Below, in pieces: positions 13,144-26,546 of a DNA stretch of 64,000 nt. Under the pieces are notes generated by a model that had not been told where the DNA came from, did not search any database, and worked only from the letters and a program-made list of their open reading frames with translations. Position 1 is the stretch's first letter, and each line of letters starts with the position of its first letter. A program made the translations under genes and the position numbers. Source of the DNA: Eutreptiella sp. 'Long Island Sound 2002' (taxonomy: Eukaryota > Euglenozoa > Euglenophyceae > Eutreptiales > Eutreptiaceae); assembly GCA_964036045.1 (NCBI GenBank), contig OZ038379.1, positions 76,837,992 to 76,901,991 on the forward strand, read 5' to 3'.

Positions 13144-16100
13144 TCACTGTTATTTCCGTCTGCGTTATTATTTCCTGTTGTGCTCTCGATGGTCACTATT
13201 ATTTCCTGGTGTGCTCTCGATGGTCACTGTTATTTCCTGGGGTGCTCTGGATGGTGACTGTTATTTCCTAGTGTGCCCTGGATGGTCACTGTTATTTCCT
13301 CGTGTGCCCTGGATGGTCACTGTTATTTCCTAGTGTGCTCTTGATGGTCACTGTTATTTCCTGGTGTGCTGTGGATGGTCACTGTTATTTCCTGGTGTGC
13401 CCTGGATGGTCACTGTTGTTTCCTGGTGTGCTCTGGATGGTCACTGTTATTTCCTGGTGTGCCCTGGATGGTCACTGTTATTTCCTGGTGTGCCTTGGAT
13501 GGTCAATGATATTTCCTGGTGTGCTCTGGATGGTCACTGTTATTTCTTGGTGTGCCCTGGATGGTCACTGTTATTTCCTGGTGTGCCCTGGATGGTCACT
13601 GTTATTTCATGGTGTGCCCTGAATGGTCACTGTTATTTCCTTGTGTGCCCTGGATGGTCACTGTTATTTCCTGGTGTGCCCTGGATGGTCATTGTTATTT
13701 CCAGGTGTGCCCTGGATGGTCACTGTTATTTCCTCGTGTGCCCTGGATGGTCACTGTTATTTCCTGGTGTGCTGTGGACGGTCACTGTTATTTCCTGGTG
13801 TGCCCTGGATGATCACTGTTATTTCCTGGTGTGCTGTGGATGGTCGCTGTTATTTCTTGGTGTGCTGTGGATGGTCACTGTTATTTCCTGGTGTGCTGTG
13901 GATGGTCACTGTTATTTCCTGGTGTGCTGTGGATGGTCACTGTTATTTCCTGGTGTGCTGTTGATGGTGACTGTTATTTCCTGGGGTGCCCTGGATGGTC
14001 ACTGTTATTTCCTGGTGTGCCCTGAATGGTCACTGTTATTTCCTGGTGGACCCTGAATGGTCACTGTTAGTTCCTAGTGTGCCCTAGATGGTCACTGTTA
14101 TTTCGTGGTGTGCCCTGGATGGTCACTTTGATTTCCTGTTTGCCCTGGATGGTCAATGTTATTTCCTGGTGTGCCCTGGATGGTCACTGTTATTTCCTGG
14201 TGTGCCCTGGATGGTCATTGTTATTTCCTGGTGTGCCCTGGATGGTCACTGTTATTTCCTTGTGTGCCCTGAATGGTCACTGTTATTTCCTGGTGTGCCC
14301 TGAATGGTCACTGTTATTTCGTGGTGTGCCCTGAATGGTCACTGTTATTTCGTGGTGTGCCCTGAATGGTCACTGTTATTTCATGGTGTGCCCTGGATGG
14401 TCACTGTTATTTCCTGGTGTGCCCTGGATGGTCGCTGTTATTTCCTGGTGTGCCCTGGATGGTCACTGTTATTTCCTGGTGTGCTCTAGATGGTCACTGT
14501 TATTTCTTGGTGTGCTGTGGATGGTCACTGTTACTTCCTGGTGTGCTGTGGATGGTCACTGTTATTTCCTGGTGTGCCTTGGATGGTCACTGTTATTTCC
14601 TTGTGTGCCCTGGATGGTCACTGTTATTTCCTGGTGTGCCCTGGAGGGTCACTGTTATTTCCTGGTGTGCCCTGGATGGTCACTGTTATTTCCTGGTGTG
14701 CCCTGGATGGTCACTGTTATTTCCTGGTGTGCCCTGGATGGTCACTGTTATTTCCTGGTGTGCCCTGGATGGTCACTGTTATTTCCTGGTGTGCCCTGGA
14801 TGGTCACTGTTATTTCTTGGTGTGCTGTGGATGGTCACTGTTACTTCCTGGTGTGCTGTGGATGGTCACTGTTATTTCCTGGTGTGCCCTGGATGGTCAC
14901 TGTTATTTCCTGGTGTGCTGTGGATGGTCACTGTTATTTCCTGGTGTGCTCTGGATGGTCACTGTTATTTCTTGGTGTGCCCTGGATGGTCACTGTTATT
15001 TCCTTGTGTGCCCTGGATGGTCACTGTTATTTCCTGGTGTGCCTTGGATGGTCACTGTTATTTCCTTGTGTGCCCTGGATGGTCACTGTTATTTCCTGGT
15101 GTGCCCTGGAGGGTCACTGTTATTTCCTGGTGTGCCCTGGATGGTCACTGTTATTTCCTGGTGTGCCCTGGATGGTCACTGTTATTTCCTGGTGTGCCCT
15201 GGATGGTCACTGTTATTTCTTGGTGTGCCCTGGATGGTCACTGTTACTTCCTGGTGTGCCCTGGATGGTCACTGTTTTTTCTTGGTGTGCTCTGGATGTT
15301 CACTGTTATTTCCTGGTGTGCCCTGGATGGTCACTGTTATTTCCTGGTGTGCCCTGGATGGTCACTGTTATTTCCTGGTGTGCTGTGGATGGTCACTGTT
15401 ATTTCCTGTGGTGCCCTGGATGGTCACTGTTATTTCCTGGTGTGCCCTGAATGGTCACTGTTATTTCCTGGTGTGCCCTGGATGGTCACTGTTATTTCCT
15501 GGTGTGCCCTGAATGGTCACTGTTATTTCCTGGTGTGCCCTGATTGGTCACTGTTATTTCTTGGTGTGCCCTGAATGGTCACTGTTATTTCCTGGTGTGC
15601 CCTGAATGGTCACTGTTATTTCCTGGTGTGCCCTGATTGGTCACTGTTATTTCTTGGTGTGCCCTGGATGGTCACTGTTATTTCCTGGTGTGCTTTGGAT
15701 GGTCACTGTTATTTCCTGGTGTGCCCTGGATGGTCACTGTTATTTCCTGGTGTGCTTTGGATGGTCACTGTTATTTCCTGGTGTGCTCTGGATGGTCACT
15801 GTTATTTCCTGGTGTGCCTTGATTGGTCGCTGTTATTTCCTGGTGTGCCGTGAATGGTCACTGTTATTTCATGGTGTGCCCTGGATGGTCACTGTTACTT
15901 CCTGGGGTGCTCTGGATGGTTACTGTTATTTCCTAGTGTGCCCTGAATGGTCGCTGTTATTTCCTGGTGTGCCGTGAATGGTCACTATTATTTCCTGGTG
16001 TGCTCTCGATGGTCACTGTTGTTTCCTGGGGTGCTCTGGATGGTGACTGTTATTTCCTAGTGTGCCCTGCATGGTCACTGTTATTTCCTGGTGTGCCCTG

Positions 16101-19100
16101 GATGGTCACTGTTATTTCCTGGTGTGCTGTGGATGGTCACTGTTATTTCCTGGTGTGCCCTGGATGGTCACTGTTGTTTTCTGGTGTGCTCTGGATGGTC
16201 ACTGTTATTTCCTGCTGTGCCCTGGATGGTCACTGTTATTTCCTGGTGTGCCCTGGATGGTCAATGTTATTTCCTGGTGTGCTTTGGATGGTCAGTGTTA
16301 TTTCCTGGTGTGCCCTGGATGGTCACTGTTATTTCCTGCTGTGCCCTGGATGGTCACTGTTATTTCCTGGTGTGCCCTGGATGGTCACTGTTATTTCCTG
16401 GTGTGCTCTGGATGGTCACTGTTATTTCCGTGTGTGCCCTGGATGGTCACTGTTATTTCGTGGTGTGCCCTGGATGGTCATTGTTATTTCCTGGTGTGCC
16501 CTGGATGGTCACTGTTATTTCGTGGTGTGCCCTGGATGGTCACTGTTATTTCCTGGTGTGCCCTGGATGGTCACTGTTATTTCCTGGTTCGCCCTGGATG
16601 ATCACTGTTATTTCCTGGTGTGCCCTGGATGGTCTATGTTATTTCTTGGTGTGCTGTGGATGGTCACTGTTATTTCCTGGTGTGCTGTGGATGGTCACTG
16701 TTATTTCCTGCTGTGCCCTGAATGGTCACTGTTATTTCCTGGTGTGCTGTTGATGGTCACTGTTATTTCCTCGGGTGCCCTGGATGGTCACTGTTATTTC
16801 CTGGTGGACCCTGAATGGTCACTGTTATTTCCTAGTGTGCCCTAGATGGTCACTGTTATTTCCTGGTGTGCCCTGGATGGTCACTGTTATTTCCTGTGTG
16901 CCCTGGATGGTCACTGTTATTTCCTGGTGTGCTCTGGATGGTCAATGTTATTTCCTGGTGTGCTGTGGATGATCACTGTTATTTCCTGCTGTGCCCTGAA
17001 TGGTCACTGTTATTTCCTGGTGTGCTGTTGATGGTCACTGTTATTTCCTCGGGTGCCCTGGATGGTCACTGTTATTTCCTGGTGGACCCTGAATGGTCAC
17101 TGTTATTTCCTAGTGTGCCCTAGATGGTCACTGTTATTTCCTGGTGTGCCCTGGATGGTCACTGTTATTTCCTGTGTGCCCTGGATGGTCACTGTTATTT
17201 CCTGGTGTGCCTTGGATGGTCACTGTTATTTCGTGGTGTGCCCTGGATGGTCACTGTTATTTCCTGGTGTGCTCTGGATGGTCAATGTTATTTCCTCGTG
17301 TGCCCTGGAGGGTCACTGTTATTTCGTGGTGTGCCCTGGATGGTCACTGTTATTTCCTTGTGTGCCCTCAATGGTCCCTGTTATTTCCTGGTGTGCCCTG
17401 AATGGTCACTGTTATTTCCTGGTGGCCCTGATTGGTCACTGTTATTTCTTGGTGTGCCCTGGATGGTCACTGTTATTTCCTGGTGTGCCCTGGATGGTCA
17501 CTGTTATTTCCTGGTGTGCCTTGGATGGTCACTGTTATTTCCTGGTGTGCCCTGGATGGTCACTGTTGTTTCCTGGTGTGCTCTGGATGGTCACTGTTAT
17601 TTCCTGGTGTGCCCTGGATGGTCACTGTTATTTCGTGGTGTGCCCTGAATGGTCACTGTTATTTCATGGTGTGCCCTGGATGGTCACTGTTATTTCCTAG
17701 TGTGCCCTGGATGGTCACTGTTATTTCCTGGTGTGCCCTGGATGGTCACTGTTATTTCCTGGTGTGCCCTGGATGGTCACTGTTATTTCTTGGTGTGCTG
17801 TGGATGGTCACTGTTATTTCCTGGTGTGCCCTGGATGGTCACTGTTATTTCCTGGTGTGCCCTGGATGGTCACTGTTATTTCCTGGTGTGCCCTGGATGA
17901 TCATTGTTATTTCCTGGTGTGCCCTGGATGGTCACTGTTATTTCTTGGTGTGCTGTGGATGGTCACTGTTATTTCCTGGTGTGCTGTGGATGGTCACTGT
18001 TATTTCCTTGTGTGCCCCGGATGGTCACTGTTATTTCGTGGTGTGCTGTGGATGGTCACTGTTATTTCCTGGGGTGCCCTGGATGGTCACTGTTATTTCC
18101 TGATGTGCTGTGGATGGTCGCTGTTATTTCCTAGTGTGCCCTGAATGGTCACTGTTATTTCCTGGTGTGCCCTGGATGGTCACTGTTATTTCCTGGTGTG
18201 CCCTGATTGGTCACTGTTATTTCTTGGTGTGCCCTGGATGGTCACTGTTATTTCCTGGTGTGGTTTGGATGGTCACTGTTATTTCCTGTGTGCCCTGGAT
18301 GGTCACTGTTATTTCCTGGTGTGCTCTAGATGGTCAATGTTATTTCCTGGTGTGCCCTGGATGGTCACTGTTATTTCCTGGTGTGCTGTGGATGGTCACT
18401 GTTATTTCCTGGTGTGCCATGGATGGTCGCTATTATTTCCTGGTGTGCCCTGAATGGTCACTGTTTTTTCCTGGTGTGCCCTGAATGGTCACTGTTGTTT
18501 CCTGGTGTGCCCTGATTGGTCACTGTTATTTCTTGGTGTGCCCTGGATGGTCACTGTTATTTCCTGGTGTGCCCTGGATGGTCACTGTTATTTTCTGGTG
18601 TGCCCTGGATGGTCACTGTTATTTCCTGGTGTGCCTTGGATGGTCACTGTTATTTCCTGGTGTGCTCTGGATGGTCACTCTCATTTCCTGGTGTGCCCTG
18701 GATGGTCACTATTATTTCCTGGTGTGCCCTGAATGGTCACTGTTATTTCCTGGTGTGCCCTGGATGGTCACTGCTATTTCCTAGTGTGCCGTGGATGGTC
18801 ACTGTTATTTCCTGGTGTGCCATGGATGGTCATTGTTATTTCCTGGTGTGCCCTGGATGGTCACTGTTGTTTCCTGGTGTGCTCTAGATGGTCACTGTTA
18901 TTTCTTGGTGTGCCCTGAATGGTCACTGTTATTTCCTGGGGTGCCCTGGATGATCACTGTTATTTCCTGGTGTGCCCTGGATGGTCACCGTTATTTCTTG
19001 GTGTGCTGTGGATGGTCACTGTTATTTCCTGGTGTGCTGTGGATGGTCACTGTTATTTCCTGGTGTGCCCTGAATGGTCACTGTTATTTCCTGGTGTGCT

Positions 19101-22100
19101 GTGGATGGTCACTGTTATTTCGTGGTGTGCCCTGGATGGTCACTGTTATTTCTTGGTGTGCCATGGATGGTCATTGTTATTTCCTTGTCTGCCCTGGATG
19201 GTCACTGTTATTTCGTGGTGTGCCCTGGATGGTCACTGTTATTTCCTGGTGTGCCCTGGATGGTCACTGTTATTTCCTGGTGTGCCCTGGATGATCACTG
19301 TTATTTCCTGGTGTGCCCTGGATGATCACTGTTATTTCCTGGTGTGCCCTGGATGGTCACTGTTATTTCTTGGTGTGCTCTGGATGGTCACTGTTATTTC
19401 CTGGTGTGCTGTGGATGGTCACTGTTATTTCCTGGTGTGCCCTGGATGGTCACTGTTATTTCCTGGTGTGCTGTGGATGGTCACTGTTATTTCCTGGGGT
19501 GCCCTGGATGGTCACTGTTATTTCCTGGTGTGCCCCGAATGGTCACTGTTATTTCCTAGTGTGCCCTGGATGGTCACTGTTATTTACTGGTGTGCCCTGG
19601 ATGGTCACGGTTATTTCATGTGTGCCCTGGATGGTCGCTGTTATTTCCTGGTGTGCTCTGGATGGTCACTTTTATTTCCTGTGTGCCCTGGATGGTCAAT
19701 GTTATTTCCTGGTGTGCTCTGGATGGTCACTTTTATTTCCTCGTGTGCCCTGGATGGTCACTGTTATTTCCTGGTGTGCCCTGGATGGTCACTGTTATTT
19801 CATGGTGTGCCCTGATTGGTCACTGTTATTTCTTGGTGTGCCCTGGATGGTCACTGTTATTTCCTGGTGTGTCCTGGATGGTCACTGTTATTTCCTGGTG
19901 TGCCCTGGATGGTCACTGTTATTTCCTAGTGTGCCCTGGATGGTCACTGTTATTTCCTGGTGTGTCCTGGATGGTAACTGTTATTTCCTGGTGTGCTATG
20001 GATGGTCACTGTTATTTCATGGTGTGCCCTGGATGGTCACTGTTGTTTGCTGGTGTGCCCTGAATGGTCACTGTTATTTCATGGTGTGCTCTGGATGGTC
20101 ACTGTTATTTCATGGTGTGCCCTGGATGGTCACTGTTATTTCCTGGTGTGCCCTGGATGGTCACTATTATTTCCTGGTGTGCCCTGGATGGTCACTGTTA
20201 TTTCCTGGTGTGCCCTGGATGGTAACTGTTATTTCCTGGTGTGCTCTGGATGGTCACTGTTATTTCCTGGTGTGCCCTGAATGGTCACTGTTATTTCCTG
20301 GTGTGCCCTGAATGGTCACTGTTATTTCATGGTTTGCCCTGGATGGTCACTGTTATTTCCTAGTGTGCCCTGGATGGTCATTGTTATTTCCTGGTGTGCT
20401 TTGGATGGTCACTGTTATTTCCTGGTGTGCCGTGAATGGTCACTGTTATTTCCTGGTGTGCCGTGAATGGTCACTGTTATTTCATGGTGTGCCCTGGATG
20501 GTCACTGTTATTTCCTAGTGTGCCCTGGATGGTCACTTTTATTTCCTGGTGTGCTCTGGATGGTCACTGTTATTTCCTGGTATGCCCTAGATGGTCACTG
20601 TTATTTCCTGGTGTGCTCTGGATGGTCACTGTTATTTCTTGGTGTGCCCTGGATGGTCACTGTTATTTCCTGGTGTGCCCTGGATGGTCACTGTTATTTC
20701 CTTGTGTGCTGTGGATGGTCACTGTTATTTCCTGGTGTGCTTTGGATGGTCACTGTTATTTCCTGGTGTGCCCTAGATGGTCACTGTTATTTCCTGGTGT
20801 GCCCTGGATGGTCACTGTTATTTCGTGGTGTGCCCTGAATGGTCACTGTTATTTCCTGGTGTGTCCTGGATGGTCACTGTTATTTCCTGGTGTGCCCTGG
20901 ATGGTCACTGTTCTTTCCTGGTGTGCCCTGGATGGTCACTGTTATTTCCTTGTGTGCCCTGGATGGTCACTGTTATTTCCTGGTGTGCTGTGGATGGTCA
21001 CTGTTATTTCCTGGTGTGCCCTGAATGGTCACTGTTATTTCATGGTGTGCCCTGGATGGTCACTGTTATTTCCTAGTGTGCCTTCGATGGTCACTGTTAT
21101 TTCCTGGTGTGCTTTGGATGGTCACTGTTATTTCCTGGTGTGCCCTGAATGGTCACTGTTATTTCCTGGTGTGCCGTGAATGGTCACTGTTATTTCATGG
21201 TGTGCCCTGGATGGTCACTGTTATTTCCTGGTGTGCCCTGGATGGTCACTGTTATTTCCTGGTATGCCCTAGATGGTCACTGTGATTTCCTGGTGTGCTC
21301 TGGATGGTCACTGTTATTTCTTGGTGTGCCCTGGATGGTCACTGTTATTTCCTGGTGTGCCCTGGATGGTCACTATTATTTCCTGGTGTGCCCTGGATGG
21401 TCACTGTTATTTCCTAGTGTGCTTTGGATGGTCACTGTTATTTCCTGGTGTGCCCTGGATGGTCACTGTTATTTCCTGGTTTGCCCTGGATGGTCACTGT
21501 TATTTCGTGGTGTGCCTTGAATGGTCACTGTTATTTCCTGGTGTGTCCTGGATGGTCACTGTTATTTCCTGGTGTGCCCTGGATGGTCACTGTTCTTTCC
21601 TGGTGTGCCCTGGATGGTCACTGTTATTTCCTGGTGTGCTCTGGATGGTCACTGTTATTTCCTTGTGTGCCATGGATGGTCACTGTTATTTCCTGGTGTG
21701 CTGTGGATGGTCACTGTTTTTTCTTGGTGTGCGCTGGATGGTCACTGTTATTTCCTGGTGTGCTGTGGATGATCATTGTTATTTCCTGGTGTGCTCTGGA
21801 TGGTCACTGTTATTTCTTGGTGTGCCCTGGATGGTCACTGTTATTTCCTTGTGTGCCCTGGATGGTCACTGTTATTTCCTGGTGTGCCCTGGATGGTCAC
21901 TGTTATTTCCTTGTGTGCCCTGGATGGTCAGTGTTATTTCCTGGTGTGCCCTGGATGGTCACTGTTATTTCCTGGTGTGCCCCGGATGGTCACTGTTATT
22001 TCCTGGTGTGCCCTGGATGGTCACTGTTATTTCCTGGTGTGCCCCGGATGGTCAGTGTTATTTCTTGGTGTGCTGTGGATGGTCACTGTTATTTCCTGGT

Positions 22101-24424
22101 GTGCTGTGGATGGTCACTGTTATTTCCTGGTGTGCCCTGGATGGTCACTGTTATTTCCTGGTGTGCTGTGGATGGTCACTGTTATTTCCTGGGGTGCCCT
22201 GGATGGTCACTGTTATTTCCTGGTGTGCCCTGAATGGTCACTGTTATTTCCTGGTGGGCCCTGAATGGTCACTGTTATTTCCTAGTGTGCCCTAGATGGT
22301 CACTGTTATTTCCTGGTGTGCTGTGGATGGTCACTGTTATTTCATGGTGTGCCCTGGATGGTCGCTGTTATTTCCTGGTGTGCTCTGGATGGTCAATGTT
22401 ATTTCCTGGTGTGGTCTGGATGGTCACTTTTATTTCCTCGTGTGCCCTGGATGGTCACTGTTATTTCCTGGTGTGCCCTGGATGGTCACTGTTATTTCCT
22501 GGTGTGACCTGAATGGTCACTGTTATTTCCTAGTGTGCCCTGGATGGTCACTGTTATTTCCTGGTGTGCCCTGATTGGTCACTGTTATTTCTTGGTGTGC
22601 CCTGGATGGTCACTGTTATTTCCTGGTGTGCCCTGGATGGTCACTGTTATTTCCTGGTGTGCCCTGGATGGTCACTGTTATTTCCTGGTGTGCCCTGGAT
22701 GGTCAATGTTATTTCCTGGTGTGCTCTGGATGGTCACTGTTATTTCCTGGTGTGCCCTGGATGGTCACTGTTATTTCCTGGTGTGCTCTGGATGGTCACT
22801 GTTATTTCCTAGTGTGCCCTGGATGGTCACTGTTATTTCCTGGGGTGCCCTGGATGGTCACTGTTATTTCCTTGTGTGCCCTGGATGGTCACTGTTATTT
22901 CCTGGTGTGCCCTGGATGGTCACTGTTATTTCCTGGTGTGCTGTTGATGGTCACTGTTATTTCCTGGTGTGCCCTGAATGGTCACTGTTATTTCCTGGTG
23001 TGCCCTGAATGGTCACTGTTATTTCCTGGTGTGCCCTGAATGGTCACTGTTATTTCCTAGTGTGCCCTGGATGGTCACTGTTATTTCCTGGTGTGCTTTG
23101 GATGGTCACTGTTATTTCCTGGTGTGCCCTGAATGGTCACTGTTATTTCCAGGTGTGCCGTGAATGGTCACTGTTATTTCATGGTGTGCCCTGGATGGTC
23201 ACTGTTATTTCCTAGTGTGCCCTGGATGGTCACTGTTATTTCCTGGTGTGCTTTGGATGGTCACTGTTATTTCCTGGTGTGCCCTGGATGGTCACTGTTA
23301 TTTCCAGGTGTGCCGTGAATGGTCACTGTTATTTCATGGTGTGCCCTGGATGGTCACTGTTATTTCCTAGTGTGCCCTGGATGGTCACTGTTATTTCCTG
23401 GTGTGCCGTGAATGGTCGCTGTTATTTCATGGTGTGCCCTGGATGGTCACTGTTATTTCCTGGTGTGCCCTGGATGGTCAATGTTATTTCCTGGTGTGCC
23501 CTGGATGGTCACTGTTATTTCCTGGTGTGCCCTAGATGGTCCCTGTTATTTCCTGGTGTGCTCTGGATGGTCACTGTTCTTTCTTGGTGTGCCCTGGATG
23601 GTCAGTGTTATTTCCTGGTGTGCCCTAAATGGTCACTGTTATTTCCTGGTGTCCGTGGATGGTCACTGTTTTTTCCTGGTGTGCTTTGGATGGTCACTGT
23701 TATTTCCTGGTGTGCCCTGGATGGTCGCTGTTATTTCCTGGTGTGCCCTGGATGGTCACTGTTATTTCGTGGTGTGCCCTGAATGGTCACTGTTATTTCC
23801 TGGTGTGTCTTGGATGGTCACTGTTATTTCCTGGTGTGCCCTGGATGGTCACTGTTCTTTCCTGGTGTGCCCTGGATGGTCACTGTTATTTCCTGGTGTG
23901 CTCTGGATGGTCACCGTTATTTCTTGGTGTGCCCTGGATGGTCACTGTTATTTCCTGGTGTGCCCTGGATGGTCACTGTTATTTCCTGGTGTGCCCTGGA
24001 TGGTCACTGTTATTTCCTCGTGTGCTGTGGATGGTCACTGTTATTTCCTGGTGTGCCCTCGATGGTCACTGTTATTTCCTGGTGCACCCTGGATGGTCAC
24101 TGTTATTTCCTGGTGTGCTCTGGATGGTCATTGTTATTTCGTGGTGTGCCCTGGATGGTCACTGTTATTTCCTGGTGTGCCCTGGATGGTCACTGTTATT
24201 TCCTGGTGTGCCCTGAATGGTCACTGTTATTTCATGGTGTGCCCTGGATGGTCACTGTTATTTCCTGGTGTGCTCTGGATGGTCACTGTTATTTCCTGGT
24301 GTGCTCTGGATGGTCACTGTTATTTCCTGGTGTGCTCTGGATGGCCACTGTTATTTCCTGGTGTGCCCTGGATGGTCGCTGTTATTTATTGGTGTGCTCC
24401 CGATGGTCACCGTTGTTCCCTGCT
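13144..24424 (+). repeat. Giant 31-bp minisatellite (~360 copies)
   Basis: The unit is about 31 bp, e.g. CTGGATGGTCACTGTTATTT followed by CCTGGTGTGCC, repeated without interruption for about 11.3 kb. Common variants are GCTGTGGATGG, GCTCTGGATGG, CCCTGAATGG, CCTAGTGTG, CGTGGTGTG and a few 30-bp units lacking two or three bases (for example near 16,893 and 17,171). Because 31 is not a multiple of 3 and the consensus has no stop in any of the three forward frames, each forward frame stays open for up to 402 codons and reads a 31-residue hydrophobic repeat. The three frames are permutations of one peptide, and open length follows only from the absence of stops, so translation is not supported. 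The reverse strand has stops in the unit. Ends are inferred from the last recognisable units. Confidence 0.97.
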
Positions 24425-24749
24425 TCGTGCACAAGCAAAACAAGTCACGCCATACAAACACAAAGCAAAGCATGGAAATTGAAGAAGTGACGGCCCCGTA
24501 TGGGCTGTACATACCACCGGAACTCATCATGTGACCTCAGTATGCCGAACATTGCTGCATATGCGTAAAAGGACATGCATGTGTGGAGCGCTGCTTGCCC
24601 TGTGTGCGCCCCCCCCCCGTCTCACTATTGCTAAGCATTCGCCTGCATCCACCACCAATGCACCTGCAGTCCACCTTCGTTCCACGTCCACCCCCGCCGC
24701 CATCTCAGCACGTGATGCAGTCCATGTACGGTGCAATCATTAGGTGTCC
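24425..24749. other. Unique linker between two tandem arrays
   Basis: About 325 bp with no repeat and no convincing gene. It contains a run of ten C (24,609-24,618) and a CCACC-rich segment. Short open frames occur on both strands without recognisable content. Confidence 0.5.
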
Positions 24750-25098
24750 AACAGCAACTGTGGGGTTCTAGCGTTACCCCTTTCGCATCCAACACAAATG
24801 ACAAAGCATCCTAGCCCCTTTATGGGCGTGGGGCAGACACAGGAATTGTGGGGTTCTAGCGTTGCCCCCTTCACATCCGACACAAACAACAAAGCATCCT
24901 AGCCCCTTTATGGGCGTGGGGCAGACACAGGAATTGTGGGGTTCTAGCGTTGCCCCCTTCGCATCCAACACAAACAACAAAGCATCCTAGCCCCTTTATG
25001 GGCGTGGGGCAGAGACAGCAACTGTGGGGTTCTAGCGTTGCCCCCTTCGCATCCAACGCAAACCACAAAGCATCCTAGCCCCTTTATGGGCGTGGGGC
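24750..25098. repeat. 88-bp tandem repeat, ~4 copies
   Basis: The landmark TGTGGGGTTCTAGCG recurs every 88 bp (about 24,761, 24,849, 24,937 and 25,025), together with CAAAGCATCCTAGCCCCTTT and GGGCGTGGGGCA. Copies differ by only a few substitutions, so the amplification is recent. Minus-strand open frames here are products of the repeat. Confidence 0.95.
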
Positions 25099-25805
25099 AT
25101 GCACACGTGATATGCAATGCCATGTAAACACACGATGAATACACATGTTACATGGAACCTGCAACAGAAGAAAGAAAGACGTGGGGTGGGACGGACACTA
25201 AGCAAGACCATGAAGACAGCGCAGGTAAGCTGATGAACCTTTTCAAACCGGTGCCAAATGCGAACGAAAAACAACAATTTTGTCAAATTGTGAAAACTCT
25301 AGTTTTCAACAAATGCCGGAAAAGATGGCACATGCGCAAAAACAGTCAAAAAACACTAAAAAACACCGAAAAACGCGGGAACCGGGGGAAAAACGGGGGG
25401 GGGGGGGGAACCAAAAAAACAGCGTTTTTTTTCATTTGACTACGTGGCGGGGCACCAATTAGCACAGGCCTGCCGTATAATGTCACTCTTCAAATTTGTC
25501 TGCGTATCTTCCTCATCAATCTTCAAATTGATCGTTCATAATGTCAGCATCTACCAATGCCTGGATGAGGGGTAGCTTGGGGGAGGCATTTTGATGTGCC
25601 ATGTCGCCGTGAAAAAATCCTTGACAATACACACAGAAAAAAAAAGATGTGTTTATGTCTGTACGCATGCGACAAGACAAACCTAGGGGCGACGGACATA
25701 TGTCCGTGGTAACCGTGGACAGCCTCCTCCGTTTGGCATTGCCCTTGCTGTAGGGCAAGGGGCGGCAGGACGATATGGGTGATGCCATGGCCTGGGTGAG
25801 GCAGC
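25099..25805. other. A-rich stretch with 14-G tract, then unassigned sequence
   Basis: Positions 25,270-25,440 are A-rich with AAAAAACAC and GAAAAACG motifs around a run of 14 G (25,395-25,408), ending in GGCAGGCCTGTG-type sequence on the minus strand. This mirrors 12,700-12,900. From 25,480 to 25,805 I see short minus-strand open frames without an identifiable domain. Confidence 0.45.
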
Positions 25806-26546
25806 TCACTTGGGTTTTGGTTTCGGCTGTTGGTTACCACGAACCATCTGAGATAGGGTGTGTGTGTGTCTGGGCTCAGCCGAAGGCGCCGCGTCAAAGG
25901 TGGATGGACAGGTGGGGGTAGTCGTGCGGGGCAGGGGTGCCCTGGCAGCAGCCAGGTCCGTTGGCGGGTGGAGAGACGTACTGGTAGTAAAGAGCATCGC
26001 CGGTGTGCCATGAGCGCACACTATCCAGCAACCCTGGAAGGGCACTTTGATATTGGGTGGACGAGCCATTAGTTTGCGAAGCAACGGCATGGGCAAGCAG
26101 CCTTGTGGTAGGGAGGAAAGGTGTTAGCTAGGTGCCACTTCTTGCATAGTAGCCTAGAAATGGCGCGGCTCATCATGGCGGCCGTTGTACCCCGTCAACG
26201 GCGCCTCACTATTTTCCACTAGCCTGTACACAGGCACACCTGCCTGTCCGGTGAGACAGCATAGGAAGAGCCAGCGACTGCTAAATCCTTGGGGAGATAG
26301 GATCGGTGGTCTTTGGAAGGAGGGGTGTTTCAACATTGGCTGCGACGATCTTCGGCCGGGGGCTGTGCGCGGGGGGTGGATGAGTGCGAGCAGACCGTAG
26401 GATGGTGATGCGGGGGTTGGAGGCGTGGGCGGGGGTGTCACAATGGGCTCCCAAGGCGAGGGCTGGGCAAGCCAAAACGGCTGCAGCTCTGGTACCTCCC
26501 ACTCGTACCCGTAGTCACAAAGGGCACTATCGAATATCGATGACAT
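25806..26546 (-). CDS. Possible minus-strand coding fragments, proline-rich, unknown
   Basis: Two minus-strand open frames lie close together. The first runs from an ATG at 26,546 to a stop at 26,154 (130 codons). It has an acidic/aromatic start (MSSIFDSALCDYGYEW) followed by a Pro/Thr-rich stretch (PPPTPPTPASP). The second ends at 25,806 and is Pro/Thr-rich with a basic KPKPK end. Composition looks more protein-like than other frames here, but no known domain is visible and no clear splice sites join the two. They could be exons of one gene, a retroelement gag-like remnant, or chance open frames in GC-rich sequence. I do not recognise a function. Confidence 0.2.

Noticed and set aside
14335-15574. 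Large repetitive membrane protein of 340-402 residues encoded by the minisatellite
   Set aside because: All three forward frames are equally open and encode permutations of the same peptide, as expected from a stop-free 31-bp unit. No unique N- or C-terminal part and no other gene signal.
13144-24424. CRISPR array (31-bp direct repeats)
   Set aside because: Repeats are contiguous with no unique spacers, the count is in the hundreds and the context is eukaryotic.
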